Source: Fusarium oxysporum f. sp. lycopersici 4287
Lineage: Eukaryota > Ascomycota > Sordariomycetes > Hypocreales > Nectriaceae
DNA: 64,000 nucleotides
NCBI RefSeq assembly: GCF_000149955.1
Contig: NC_030987.1
Location: 4,087,190-4,151,189, forward strand
Reading direction: 5' to 3'
Part shown: positions 1-11,290 of the stretch, one piece after another
Position numbering within the stretch: position 1 is the first letter of the stretch
Layout: each line of letters opens with the position of its first letter
The notes under the pieces: generated by a model
The model's database searches: none
What the model saw: the letters and a program-made list of their open reading frames with translations, nothing else
What the model was told of the DNA's origin: nothing
Position numbers and translations under genes: made by a program

Positions 1-76
1 TATCGAGACGATTCCCTTGGCTTTGGTGTTGTAGATAACTTTTGATATTCAATTCTGTTGTATTGTACAAGACAAA

Positions 77-1163
77 ATGACTGTTGTTACTCTTCCCGAA
101 CCCTTTGCTAGCATCCCCCGAGAGAACTTTCTCTTCGGCGCATCGCCTCTCCAGCCCCTCCCCAGAATATCCGCTGCTCTCGGCGGAAAGGTCAATGTCT
201 ACGCGAAGCGCGAGGACTGCAATTCCGGTCTCGCCTACGGTGGTAACAAAGTCCGAAAGCTAGAGTACGTAACTTCTCCCAAACTCATTCACAGCATAGC
301 TAATCGGAGATAGGTACCTCGCTGCTGAAGCGCAAGCCCAAGGCTGTGATACCCTCGTCTCCATCGGCGGCGTCCAATCCAACCACACCCGCGCCGTAAC
401 CGCCGTCGCTACAAAGCTCGGTCTCAAAGCCGCCACCGTCCAAGAACACTGGGTTGATTGGGAAGACCCTGGTTATGAAAAGGTCGGCAACATTCAGCTC
501 TCGCGACTCATGGGCGGTGATGTGAGACTTGATCCTTCGACATTTGGTATCGAGCACAAGACAACGCTTGCCAAGCTCACAGATGAGCTTAAGAGCAACG
601 GTCGCAAGCCCTACTATATCCCCGCTGGAGCTTCAGACCATCCCCTTGGTGGTCTAGGTTTCGCGCGATGGGCATTTGAAGTTGAAGCCCAAGAGAAGGA
701 ATTGGGAATCTTCTTCGACACCATCATCGTATGCGCCGTAACAGGCTCTACATTCGCCGGCATGATCGCCGGATTCAAACTCGCCCAAAAGAACGGTTCT
801 CCCGCGCGCAAAATCATCGGCATCGACGCCTCTGGCAAAGTGCAACAAACATTCGACCAAGTCCTGCGCATCGCCAAAAACACGGCTGCCAAGATCGGTC
901 TCAGCGAGGACGACATCACAGCGGACGATGTGATCCTCGACCCCAACTACAACGCCAAGATCTACGGTATTCCTGACGAGACTACCATCGAGGCTATGAA
1001 GTTTGGTGCTGCCACTGAGGCGTTCATCACGGATCCTGTGTATGAGGGTAAGAGTTTGGCGGGCATGATGGATTTGATCAAGACGGGAAAGATTGCGAGT
1101 GGGAATGTGCTTTATGCTCATTTGGGAGGCCAATTGGCGCTTAATGCTTATTCTTCCCTGTGA
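77..1163 (+). CDS. 1-aminocyclopropane-1-carboxylate deaminase
   Basis: PLP enzyme that breaks the ethylene precursor ACC into 2-oxobutanoate and ammonia. Exons 77-264 and 314-1163 are joined across a 49-nt GT..AG intron and give 345 aa, the normal family length. The first exon carries [12 protein letters not shown] with the PLP-binding Lys, and the second opens with [16 protein letters not shown]. Two residues used to tell ACC deaminase from D-cysteine desulfhydrase are the ACC-deaminase type: Glu in DPVYEGKS and Leu in AHLGGQ near the C terminus. This is known family information; the substrate is inferred from it. The ATG at 77 opens the frame directly at the conserved N terminus. D-cysteine desulfhydrase is the main alternative and is less likely. 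Confidence 0.93.
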
Positions 1164-1394
1164 TTTTATACATGATAGATTGTGATTTGAGCGTGAATAG
1201 AATTGATCGAAAAAATGCCTATTTCTAGAATAGTATGAGTTTCTGGGAAGCAGGGTAATTGATAGCCTGTGGCACGTTATCATCCATCATGCTTATTAGA
1301 GCTCTCAACCTGTCACCTTTGCATTCCTTCGACTTTCTTCCTTTTGAACTTTCTAATAACTCAAACTCAAGTCAATTCGCAAAAGATACGAAGA

Positions 1395-2183
1395 ATGGGC
1401 GATTCTCGAGACACCAAGGCAGCTGTTCTATCTGCTCTAACAGACTTCTTCAACATCTCACCCAAGAGTCCAAAAGATACCCGCAACCACCTCCTCGAGA
1501 CCTCTTACGTCATACAGTCCACCCCAGACACTATCGAGCAGACAACACTAGGAGAGCTATTCCTCAGCGACACAAAGCAAAAGGGTCACCTCGAATGGGC
1601 CATAGATGAACCTCAAGAACTCTTCATCCATGAGAAGCTCGCCGCAGCCTGGACCGGGTGGTCTATCCGCGCCGATGATGGTACTATTATCAGCCACAAG
1701 AAGGGCATCCTCGGATTAGCTTACACCGATGGACGCTGGAAGATCTCAGGTCTAGCTTCAACAGAGCGCTCTTTGGAAACACCCGACCCAGATGATGAAT
1801 CAACCCTAACCCAAGAAATCATGAAACCCATCAACGCTCTTCTAGATGACTTCTCCCGCCCAGACTGGGGCGTCCTCAAACAGTGGTTTCTTCCCAACGC
1901 TGGTGTAACGCTGTACAGACCACCTGCTGAGCCAGCACCTATGACTATGGAGCAGTCCATCGTTCGTCTGCAGGGTATGATCAGGAGTGGTATCACAATC
2001 CAGGAAAAGCTTCATGATATCCAGGTTAGAAAACACGGAGATATTGCGCTGGTTTGGGCGCCGTTTGTGGTTGAGATTAATGGGGTGCCTAAACATGATG
2101 GTGTTAATGCTTTTACGCTTTTGAGAAGGGAGGGGAGATGGGTTTTTAGTGGATGTCAGGACTATGGTGTTGCTCTTCAGTAA
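1395..2183 (+). CDS. SnoaL/NTF2-like tandem-domain protein
   Basis: A single-exon protein of 262 aa. The sequence reads as two successive NTF2-like (SnoaL/DUF4440 type) halves: residues about 1-130 end with the beta-strand segment DGRWKISGL, and residues about 135-262 end with EGRWVFSGCQDYG. The paired 'GRW+hydrophobic' ends are typical of this cone-shaped fold. No catalytic residues can be assigned, so the substrate is unknown. The frame is open further upstream (from 1269), but the ATG at 1395 gives a sensible N terminus (MGDSRDTKAAVL) and the upstream part looks like leader sequence. It lies 230 bp downstream of the ACC deaminase on the same strand. Confidence 0.75.
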   Translation: MGDSRDTKAAVLSALTDFFNISPKSPKDTRNHLLETSYVIQSTPDTIEQTTLGELFLSDTKQKGHLEWAIDEPQELFIHEKLAAAWTGWSIRADDGTIISHKKGILGLAYTDGRWKISGLASTERSLETPDPDDESTLTQEIMKPINALLDDFSRPDWGVLKQWFLPNAGVTLYRPPAEPAPMTMEQSIVRLQGMIRSGITIQEKLHDIQVRKHGDIALVWAPFVVEINGVPKHDGVNAFTLLRREGRWVFSGCQDYGVALQ

Positions 2184-3721
2184 GTAATGACTGCTGGGCT
2201 TGCTTCTCGTCATATGTCTGGGTTTGATCTGGTGAATATCTGTGTGAAGGATGAGGCTGGTCTATTTATTTGGTGCTCTGCCTGGAGGCGATGAATCAGA
2301 AAGACTGAAGCGGATGCCTAGTTATTTGCGACCGATAGCGTTTCTGTCCGTTTTGTTTGATATTAGATTTCTACACAGGTGAAATAGTGTCTAAGCCATA
2401 AGAAATTTCTCTTGTCCTTTGGGAAGTCGGGTGGCATGGTTCAACAGGCGCACACGATGCGCATGGGCATGAACCCCCCTCTGCCAGCCAAGATACGGAA
2501 TGATATCCTTATAGCTCTCTAAAGAACAGCACGTATTACAATTGTGCAGATCACACCTGGGAAATTCTCAAAGGGAGTCAAAAGAGGCAGAGTGTGTTTA
2601 TGCACAGATGCTTTGTTCGGTTGTTTGTATCATCACACTTTTACCAACCATGCAGGTACCATGCAGGCTCCCGTTTCTTTGCGTACGTACCCTGAAAGGT
2701 ACCTTTATGCTGAAAAACACATCTGTTATCTCCTTGGTCAATAAAATAAGGATTGTCATTGGCTAATTATTGTCACATTTGCTCTCCTTTTTGATCTGAA
2801 TCTTGCCCTCTTGCAGCTATTCCAGCTACTAGCTTTAGGAGCTTCAATACCACCAAAAACGTCAATGTTTACTACTTTAGATTCTTCGGAGTGCTTCCCT
2901 GTCCTTAATCTACTTGGTTCTTTTTGGCTATTCTCATAATGAGGCATCGCCTGTGTTCTAAACAGGCTGGAGTCTGTGTGCTGCTGGTTTGTTCACGCGA
3001 AATCCAAGGACAACAATAGAACTGCTTGCATTGAGCTTTGGAACGCCCATGCCCATGCCACTGGTAGCAATCAATAAGACAATAATCTCTCAAATAGAAC
3101 AATACTGCTGCATCCCACTTTCTATGTCTAACAACTACCTCAATGACAATTCCTTGACGATGCCACACAAAGGAACGGAAGACATAGCAGCAGTCTTTAC
3201 TTTATCGTCCAAGCCAAATCAAGGTTGTTAAAAGTCTTTCGGGTTTAATGTTTACTGCAAGGCGCAGGAGTTGCACGCTGCATTATTCGCACAAGGCTGC
3301 CATCTGTCAGCAAAGTCCAATCATTCATCTCATGACAAAGCCTACGAAACTCAATACCATCCATGTGAGCAAAGAGTCAGAAGGCTGGTATTCTTTGCTT
3401 TTGAAATTCATTGGCTCTTTCAGCACCTGGGTGCTTTGTTTATTGGTAGGTACGCTGAAATAAAGCCTAGGTACCTTAGGGAGAGGCTTCCACTGCCATC
3501 CTGCAACTAGCACTGCAACAAGCGTCTATCACCTATCACACTCTTTTATATTGTAGTCCCAATCAACCAGGCAACCATTTCTATGCGACTATAAATCTAA
3601 ATTCCCATCAACATCGAATTCTTCTTCTCTACATTACCTTCGCCCCACTCAACCTTCACTTCAACCAGCACTGAGTACTTCCGTCTCATCCTAACTCATC
3701 CACTCCTTTTCATCGCCCAAC
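2184..3721. other. intergenic region, promoter of the 3722 gene
   Basis: No convincing gene in 1.5 kb; the open frames are short, overlapping and low in protein-like character. Visible elements are several GGTACC-centred near-palindromes (AAAGGTACCTTT at 2695-2706, others near 2655 and 3470), a TATA-like TATAAAT at about 3590-3596, and a pyrimidine-rich tract about 3605-3720 just before the start codon, as is common in fungal promoters. Confidence 0.6.
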
Positions 3722-5447
3722 ATGGCAGACATGTCCTACGAAGATACTCAACATCTACTTGACTCTATTACCAGCACGGGCTTCGACCACCTTCTGAATG
3801 ACCACAAGGATGACAATGCTACTGAGGAAGTTGACGAAGATACAAAGGTATCTATGCTCATGGACCCCAGCAACTCCAACTTTCAGAACCATCAGGCCCA
3901 ACATGGAATTGAGAACGAAGGTCTGCTGGCATCTAATTCTTTTGAGAAAGAGTTTATGGACGCATGCAAGGCAGCAAATGCCAGGATCCCAAATTCTTCT
4001 GGGTCTGATGCACAGTTGAGTGGTCTTGACAACAGTGGTAGTACTATCGACGAGGATGTTGTCCAAGGTCCTGTCTCTACTGCTCTCACACCTGCGACTC
4101 AGTTCTCTTCGCCCACGAATCCTAAGGACTACCTACCAAAGTCGTTCCAGACACAGCCATATCCGCCACTTAGTAATCAGGCTCAGTCTTACCCTGTCCC
4201 GATGGGTCAACCATTCTATGGTCAGACGGCCCTTCAGCAAATGCAACCCTTTCCAGTACGACAACCCACTGGCCTTGGCGGACGTCAGATTAGGCAAACT
4301 CAATACCCCCAGCAGCAACTCTTCGTCTCCGTGAACAATCAACTTCGTCAACCTCTCCCTGGGCAAGTATCTCACCCAGCCTTCCAAGTCTCTCAACCTC
4401 ACAAACCCCCCTCCCAAGCACCACCTCGCAAAGGCCCTGCCCCCGGCGAACCAACCCGTCACAAGATCCCAGCCAACCCAGCCAACATCAAAGCCCACAC
4501 TTTAGAGCAGCAGTCACTCCTCTCAGAGCTGGAGCACTTCACCCACGAATACCAGGGCTACATCACGAACCCAGTTCAAGCTCGCCACATAGGCAACATC
4601 TTTCTCTCCCTGGCACATCATGAAGTAAAAGTCACTCCGCCAGACATAGATCCCACATTCCCCCGAACGCACGAAGCGTACCGCGCTCGTGTGCAGGAAC
4701 TCTTCATGGCTATTGTTGACTGGTCGAATCCTAGGGGATGGCGAACGAAGATGGGATCGAAGCTTGCTGCGCAGTGGGTTGAAGAAGTCATGACCTATCG
4801 AAAGAATGTTGGGCTTTCTGTTGAGCCGTCTGATATGCTTGATCACCAAATCGAACCTCCTCTTGATAGGATGCCCCCGGTGAATGAGCAGTGGAAGAAC
4901 GTCGTTCATCGTCAGTTGTCCAACATTGAGATTGAGATTCTCAGTTCCAAGATTCTCGTAAGACTGTCCTTTATTTACATGTAAGCTCTACTGACTAGAG
5001 TCATAGGACTCAGCCATGTTGTCGCAGCAGGATCGGAACTATGTTCCGCTTTGGAGCAATGCCGAGTGTCAGTGGGAGCAGTTCGCTAGTTTTGGAGAGC
5101 GTTAGGAACGCCTCGTGAACGCGTTTCGAGTAAGCCACCCCCTTTCACTTATCAACCAATAACTAACTTGGCTAGGACAACAAGGTTTTGATTCACTCGG
5201 CTCTACGCTCATCGTGGCTCTCCCGAATCACCAACTCCCCGGTTGCCGAGCTTGTCGTAAGTATATAACCATGGTTTTATGATGTGAGTACTAATGTGAA
5301 ACGCAGCGCAAGGAGAACAATAAGGCTGGTAATGACAAGAAGCGAAATGCCGCTCACCGTCAGAATGGCAAGGGTGCGAAGAGACCTCAGAATGAAGAGA
5401 GTGAAGGTGAAGAAGAGGGTAGGAAGACGAAGAGGAAGCGAAACTGA
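3722..5447 (+). CDS. Uncharacterised Q/P-rich protein with one in-frame TAG
   Basis: Four exons: 3722-4957, 5007-5129, 5176-5256 and 5307-5447. All junctions are phase 0, and the introns are 49, 46 and 50 nt with good GTAAG donors. The N-terminal 120 aa are acidic, residues about 130-250 are Pro/Gln-rich and probably disordered, residues about 255-400 form a conserved-looking helical segment with WSNPRGWRTKMGSKLAAQWV, and the C terminus is a basic, glutamate-rich tail ending KTKRKRN, possibly nuclear. In exon 2 the codon at 5103-5105 is TAG, although coding continues in frame through the next three exons. Termination there gives 444 aa; decoding the stop as an amino acid gives 526 aa. I do not recognise the family. 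See the separate TAG entry and findings. Confidence 0.7.
5103..5105 (+). other. In-frame TAG in hairpin loop (candidate UAG to UGG editing site)
   Basis: Codon 445 of the 3722 gene. Upstream arm GAGAGCGU (5095-5102) pairs with ACGCCUC (5108-5114) through seven base pairs with a single bulged A, leaving the five-base loop UAGGA. Inosine at the A would read as Trp in the context FGER-W-ERLVNAF. The same TAG also reads as a splice acceptor, giving another possible way around the stop. Confidence 0.5.
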
Positions 5448-5883
5448 TCGTTCAATTTGATTGGTGATATGGTTCTTTTGTGCCTATATACGATGGCTAT
5501 ACCGGGTGTTTTGGGGTATTTTCAGTTATGATTTTCGAAATGGTGGCATTTTGGCATCATTGGATGGCATTATAAATAAAGCACCTTGGGGTTCGATTTA
5601 GACAGCATAGACCTACACCCGCATGGGATTGACACGCATAGCTTGTTAGTTATACCTCCCCAAAGGAACACCTTTTTTTTTTTCCAGAACACATAAGGGA
5701 CTCATGACAGCAGAAACAAATGGGAGAAATTTGTTATCAATTATGGTGTTAAAACACCCGCTTATACCATCCATGCATATCTAGCCGAGTTGATCTTCTC
5801 AACTACCCTCAATTTTCCTTACCCTTCTTTTTTCATGTTGAATCCCCATCAACGCCAAAATCAAAACACCTCTTTTTCACGGC
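5448..5883. other. convergent 3' flanking region
   Basis: Between the stop codons of the 3722 gene and PDX1. No coding potential was seen. It contains AT-rich stretches, 'AATAAA'-like sequence near 5574-5580 and a T tract at about 5672-5683, consistent with 3' ends of two convergent transcripts. Confidence 0.6.
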
Positions 5884-6849
5884 CTACCATCCTCGTCCAG
5901 CAAGCTTCTCCTCGGGCTTCATGCTATCGCAGTTAATTCCCACCATAGCCTCGCCAAGCCCCGTGCTAGTCTCGGCCAGCACCTTGGCATCCTTATAGTG
6001 TGTAGTCGCACGCACGATAGCCTTGGCCCGCTTCGCAGGGTCGCCGGACTTGAAAATACCGCTGCCGACAAACACACCGTCGCAGCCGAGCTGCATCATG
6101 AGCGCGGCGTCAGCGGGCGTGGCGACACCGCCGGCGGCGAAGTTGACGACGGGCAGACGGCCTAGCTCCGCGGTCTGGCGGAGGAGATCGGCGTCGACTT
6201 CGAGCTCGCGGGCGAGTTCGCGGATGCGGATTATACCACCCTCGGCGAGTGCGGCCTTGGCTTGCGCGATTTGCTTGTTGACTGTCTTCATGTGTCGCAC
6301 GGCCTCGACGACATCGCCGGTGCCAGCCTCGCCCTTTGTTCGGATCATAGCAGCGCCCTCTGCGATTCTTCGCAGCGCCTCACCGAGGTTTCTGCAGCCG
6401 CAGACAAAGGGAACACCGAAAGTGCTCTTCTCAACGTGACTCTCGTCATCGGCGGGGGTGAGAACCTCGGACTCGTCGATGTAGTCAACACCAAGAGCCT
6501 CGAGGATCTGACACTCGACAAAGTGGCCGATGCGGGCCTTTGCCATGACGGGGATGGTGACGGCTTCTTGGATCTGCTTGATCATGGCGGGGTCTGACAT
6601 ACGAGCCACGCCGCCGTCTTTGCGGATGTCGGCGGGGACTCGCTCGAGGGCCATGACGGCGCATGCACCGGCTTCTTCGGCGATGCGGGCTTGCTCAGCG
6701 TTTGTGACGTCCATGATGACGCCGCCCTTGAGCATCTGGGCGAGACCGGCCTTGACGGTGAAGGAGGACTTGGCCTCGCCGTTGGAGGCGGCACCAGTGT
6801 TGGAGGAGTCGTTGGTCATGGTGAAGGTATAGTATGAAGTAAAAGACAA
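5884..6849 (-). CDS. PDX1: Pyridoxal 5'-phosphate synthase, PdxS/SNZ subunit
   Basis: Synthase half of the DXP-independent PLP pathway. It condenses ribose 5-phosphate, glyceraldehyde 3-phosphate and ammonia delivered by the PDX2 glutaminase. The intronless 321-aa frame is a beta/alpha barrel with [13 protein letters not shown] (Asp near the first lysine site), [10 protein letters not shown] (sugar-binding Lys), [18 protein letters not shown] (second Lys and phosphate loop) and the barrel end [15 protein letters not shown] second ATG at 6819 (MTNDSSNTG) would give 311 aa, closer to most fungal homologues, so the true start may be there. It is transcribed divergently from PDX2, with about 1 kb of shared upstream DNA. 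Confidence 0.97.
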   Translation of the reverse strand: MSFTSYYTFTMTNDSSNTGAASNGEAKSSFTVKAGLAQMLKGGVIMDVTNAEQARIAEEAGACAVMALERVPADIRKDGGVARMSDPAMIKQIQEAVTIPVMAKARIGHFVECQILEALGVDYIDESEVLTPADDESHVEKSTFGVPFVCGCRNLGEALRRIAEGAAMIRTKGEAGTGDVVEAVRHMKTVNKQIAQAKAALAEGGIIRIRELARELEVDADLLRQTAELGRLPVVNFAAGGVATPADAALMMQLGCDGVFVGSGIFKSGDPAKRAKAIVRATTHYKDAKVLAETSTGLGEAMVGINCDSMKPEEKLAGRGW

Positions 6850-7888
6850 GGTAGTGGGGGTGTGAGGGTATGGTTTGAGTTGGAGAGTTGGAGTGACAAG
6901 AGAGGGGAACGGGTAATTATAAGTTTTTTCTTTCTCCTATGCACTATGCAGGTAGAGTCAATGACTAGAAAGGGTATTACTCAAAGAAGAAGTTGACAAG
7001 AACAAATCTTAGAGTTTCTCCTAGTCTGACTGTTAGGTACCCCTCCGGCCCTCCGCCTCCGCACCCGGTATACGGCGCCGTGAGTGCGGAGTCAAAAAGG
7101 GTCCAACTATGACACCAATTTACTGCAGCCGCGGCCTCCGAATATGCAAGTCTAATGCGCCATAGCCCCTCTGCAGAGCCCAAAACCCGCCGGCATCGAG
7201 CTCCGGCCCATCTTTAAGCGCGCCCTACAGCAACAGTAATTGGATGAATCATTGACATGTGCCGATGTTTAGAGGCGGCAATTGTCGGGAAGACGAGGCT
7301 CAAAAAGGCCCTTGGCTTTGCAGGTGAGGAGTATCCAAAGAGGGGGATATGCATGCATTGTTCTAGATTCTTGTGATATCATGGATGGAATCATTTGGTA
7401 GATCGTAGATAATGTCTCATCTCATCTCATCTCATCTCACTCATCTCTTATCTTGCATGAGTTCGCCACGATAAGCCATGTTCACTCTCCTCCATTGTCC
7501 ACACGTATTGTTCTCTCAACCCTTCTAGACTCCAGTACCAACAACCTCTAGTAAGTAACTGACTCAATATAGTTCAACCACCTCCTCAACTCTTATTTTT
7601 TTAGCCCGGAGAACAATCGGGGTAGTCCGGAGGTACTCTCGCTCTAGCGGCTCCGTCATGCATGCAGCCTACATGCGCTCTAATGCACGTCTTTATCCCT
7701 TTTGGGTCACTCCGGTACCCATCACCAGAATCTGGGGAACCTTTCTATCTTGTATGTCACCTGCGAGTGACTAAGATTTTTTTGCCTTCGGTGAAAGGCT
7801 CCGAGTTTAAACTGTCCGTTATCGCTCCTTGTCTTTATCATCTCATATTTCTCTAGCAAATCATCGTTGTTGAGAACTCCAAGTCAGA
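6850..7888. other. shared PDX1/PDX2 divergent promoter region
   Basis: About 1 kb between the two start codons. No gene was seen. Positions 7415-7447 hold a CTCAT pentanucleotide repeat. The region is the only upstream DNA for both genes, so co-regulation through it is a reasonable inference. Confidence 0.65.
7415..7447. repeat. CTCAT pentanucleotide microsatellite
   Basis: About six copies of CTCAT, the last ones imperfect (CTCAC then TCATCTC), in the divergent PDX1/PDX2 promoter region. Confidence 0.85.
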
Positions 7889-8653
7889 ATGATCAGTCTT
7901 ACGGTCGGTGTCTTGGCCCTTCAGGGTGGTTTTGCTGAGCATATCGATCTTGTTCGAAAGGCCGCAGAGTACCTTTCTTCTACAGAAGGTATTTCCAAGA
8001 CGAAATTCCACTGTATCGAGGTTCGCACGAAAGAAGAACTCGATCAGTGCAATGCTCTGATCATTCCTGGCGGCGAGAGCACCACTATCTCTTTCGTCGC
8101 CGCTCAATCTGGTCTCCTTGAGCCATTGAGAGATTTCGTCAAGTAAGCGGTCCCCGTCTCATAAATGATGCAAATACTGACATAGATCAGGGTCCAGAAG
8201 AGGCCAGTCTGGGGAACATGTGCAGGCCTTATTCTCCTCTCAGACGAGGCAAATGCTACCAAGAAAGGTGGTCAAGAACTCATCGGTGGTCTCGCAGTCC
8301 GCGTTCACCGCAACCACTTTGGTCGTCAAATGGAGAGTTTCGAGTCAGGAATGAACCTCCCCTTCTTAAACGACGATAAACCGTTCCCTGGAGTCTTCAT
8401 CCGCGCACCCGTCGTGGAAGAAGTCATCGGTTCGTCTGACGATGGACGACCACCAGTTGAGGTCCTGGCCAAGTTACCAGGTCGAGTAGATAAGATGAAG
8501 TCTGGCGTCTCACAAGCCAATACCAAGGACGATTCAGGGGACATCGTCGCTGTTAGACAGGGTAATGTGCTAGGAACAAGCTTTCATCCTGAGTTGACGA
8601 AGGATGAGAGGATACATGTGTGGTGGTTGAAGGAAATTCTCAACCAGCAATAA
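7889..8653 (+). CDS. PDX2: Pyridoxal 5'-phosphate synthase glutaminase, PdxT/SNO subunit
   Basis: Class I glutamine amidotransferase that makes ammonia for PDX1. Exons 7889-8142 and 8191-8653 are joined over a 48-nt intron and give 238 aa. Visible motifs are VGVLALQGGFAEH at the N terminus, the oxyanion-hole loop IPGGESTT, the nucleophile Cys in WGTCAGLI, which lies just after the splice junction, and the His-Glu pair of the triad in SFHPEL near the C terminus. Length and order match SNO/PdxT. Fungal homologues carry an insertion in the second half, as here (residues about 140-195). It is paired head-to-head with PDX1, so both subunits of one enzyme are encoded side by side. Confidence 0.95.
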
Positions 8654-8737
8654 ATACAGCGACATAGACGGCGTTTTGGGAAAATAGAAATATTAATTAT
8701 TATTCGGGGGTATCAACCACTTATTTCCTACGTTTCT

Positions 8738-10766
8738 TCATACTTTGCCCATCGCTGCATCATATCCAGGCGGCGGTGGTGAATGCGCTCGAGCTGGTCC
8801 TCTCTGTGAAGAAGAGCCAAAGCCCAATATCTGAAGAATCTCAAGATCACCCATCGACTGCGCCAGTTCCTGCGGTGAAATACACCCTCCAGCATTCATA
8901 TCAGCGCCGTGTGCTTTCAGAACCCTTATCAACTCCGTATCTCTCCTCGAAATAGCTTGCATCAATGGCGTTCTGCCCTTCTTATCCGCCGCATTAGCAT
9001 CAGCGCCAGCTTCGAGAAGAAGCTTAGCCTGATCCCTCTTCCCGTTATCAATAGCGTAGAGCAAAAGTGTCTCGCCGCTGCTCATCTTCTTCTTGGTGTT
9101 GGAGCCAGCTGCGAGCATCATTTTCACGAGGTCGGTGTTGCCTGTCTCCACGGCGAAACAGATCGCTGCGACGCCCCATGTTCCGTCTGATACGTTTGGT
9201 GAAGCGCCGTGGTCGAGAAGCATCCTGACGACTCGAATTTTCTCGTTCTGTGAGAGTTTGCTGTCGCGGAGGGCTATGACGAGAATTGGGTGGCCGACGA
9301 GATCCTTTGCGCTGGCATTGGCGCCATGTTTGAGAAGAAGTTCTGCCATGTCAAGTTTTCTCTTTGCAATAGCGTCCGCGAGAACAGATAGTCCACTCAA
9401 GTTCTTTGAGCTTGCGTTTGTTCCACTTTCAAGAAGCAGCTTCATCATATCCATACGATCCTGGCTCGCTGCGATAGACAATAGCGAATTGCCAGACAGA
9501 TCGCTAGTGTCTGGATTCGCGCCATGTTGAAGCAGCATCCTAGCAAGCTCCAAGTTACCCTTCTTGACAGCCTGTGCAAGAACCGGTCGTCCAGAGGTGT
9601 TCGTGGTGTTTGGCTTCGCACCGTTGTCCAAAAGAAGCTGAATACCCTCCAGATTCTCACTGTTGCATACATCGACAAAATATGATTGTCCAGACCAGCT
9701 GGCAGCGTTAACGTTCCATGTGCCCTGGTCGATAAGCATCTTTGCAACGCCAATGCTTCCAACTGATGCGGCCAGGAAGACCGGTGGAATCTTCATATCT
9801 CTGCCGTTGGTGTCGGCACCAGAACCGATAAGAAACCGCACAGCGTCTTCTTGATTGGCCAGGATAGCACAGCCAAGAGGCGAATTGCCTTCTCCGTTTC
9901 GTCCGTTGATGTTCGCTCCTTGTGCGAGTAAGCCGCTCATTTGTTGAACATCACCGCGAAGAGCCGCTTGACACAGAGCTGTGGATAAAGGATCAGGCTT
10001 AGGCCAGAGACCAGCTGTCATGGCCTTGAACGAGTTTGTCAACGAAGACAGACCTTTAGCAAACCCTGAAGATCCACTTGGTGATTCGCAGCTCGGCGAT
10101 TGAGCTGAAGAAGGCTGTGCTGGTTCATAAGGCGGAGGTTCGATATCGCCAGGAAGAGGACCTTTACTACTCGATGCATAAGAGTCGTTCTGCGATCCAG
10201 TGAAAAGAATATCCTTTGTCTGAGAAGCCTTTTGACAAGCTCTGTTAACATGATCAAAGATCTCTCTTCCACTCTTGGTATCGAGAGCAGAATCTTGATC
10301 ATCCCGAACTTTGCTAGCACATCATGAATAAACGTTCACACAGCGAGATGAGCACCACTCACATCGACAGCACTTTTGCGAAGAACGCAAAAAGCCGGGA
10401 AAACGCAACAACAGCATCACTATAAACCACCAAAAACACCTCATCCAACAACGGCAGCGTCTCGGCCTGCAGTCTCATGACCTGTTTATTCAACACAGTC
10501 GCGACAACATCGCACGATCCAAGACTCTGACTTATCGTCGTCTGCAATCGACCCGAGATAGCGCTGGCGCTATTTAGCGCAGTCTCGAGAACGCCCACAT
10601 GCTGATGGAGCTGATACAACCTCGTCGCGAAAGAGGACAATCGCTCGTCGGGTACTTCTAGCGCAGTGTTTAATTCATTGAGCTCTTCGGCGCTGGACAA
10701 CACCCGGTGAGAAATACTCGAGCCGAGCGAGGTAAGTGAAATGACCGAGAAGCCGTCTCCGTCCAT
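8738..10766 (-). CDS. Ankyrin-repeat protein with fungal helical N-terminal domain
   Basis: Exons 10766-10363 and 10313-8738 are joined across a 49-nt intron (GTGAGT..CTAG) and give 659 aa. Residues 1-135 form a helical domain resembling the N-terminal domain found ahead of fungal NACHT/ankyrin proteins, with a hydrophobic stretch LPLLDEVFLVVYSDAVVAFS. Residues about 136-225 are a Ser/Pro-rich linker. Residues about 240-640 hold roughly eleven ankyrin repeats with consensus pieces such as AKLLLEAGADANAADKKG and RTPLMQAI. Ankyrin arrays bind partner proteins; no enzymatic domain is present. The partner and process are unknown. The long open frame of the second exon has no in-frame ATG near its start, which supports the two-exon model. 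Confidence 0.85.
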
Positions 10767-11290
10767 TGTATGTGGGGAAAGTTAAGAAGGAGTTGAAGTG
10801 GGGGATTGTCAGATCGACTGAGGGCAGGCTTCAGTCTACTGCTATATAACCATGGAAACTACATCACTGCCTATTCCCAGTAGGGCTGATAGCGGGAGAC
10901 AAAAACGCCTAAGAAGGCTGAAAATGATTCAAATGCGCGTCGTGTGCTGATTACGCGGTCTGTTGACTGCGACACGCACGTGTATAACACATCACAGACG
11001 AATAGAGACATAGCTTTGGCTTGGCTGCCTCTTTTGAGGCTGTAAACTAGATCCTACGGCCAACTTGACAGGGATATAAGCTCTGCGGTGATAGGTGCGG
11101 AGATGCCGTAACATGACGACCTGCCTCATTGATTTGGTAGATAATGCAGTTGGAGCTGTAATAGGTTCTGCTTGTTATGGACGACCTATTTTCTTATTCA
11201 ATCATCGCTTACGCTATCGATCATTATACCCTGCATATCCACGTTGCTAACCCCAGACTCTCTCGTATCTCGTATTCTCTCGCTCTCTCT
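10767..11290. other. intergenic region
   Basis: Upstream of the ankyrin gene and downstream of the small membrane-protein gene. No coding or RNA feature was recognised. Confidence 0.55.

Noticed and set aside
6023..6832. Long plus-strand frames opposite PDX1
   Set aside because: Shadows of the GC-rich PDX1 coding strand.
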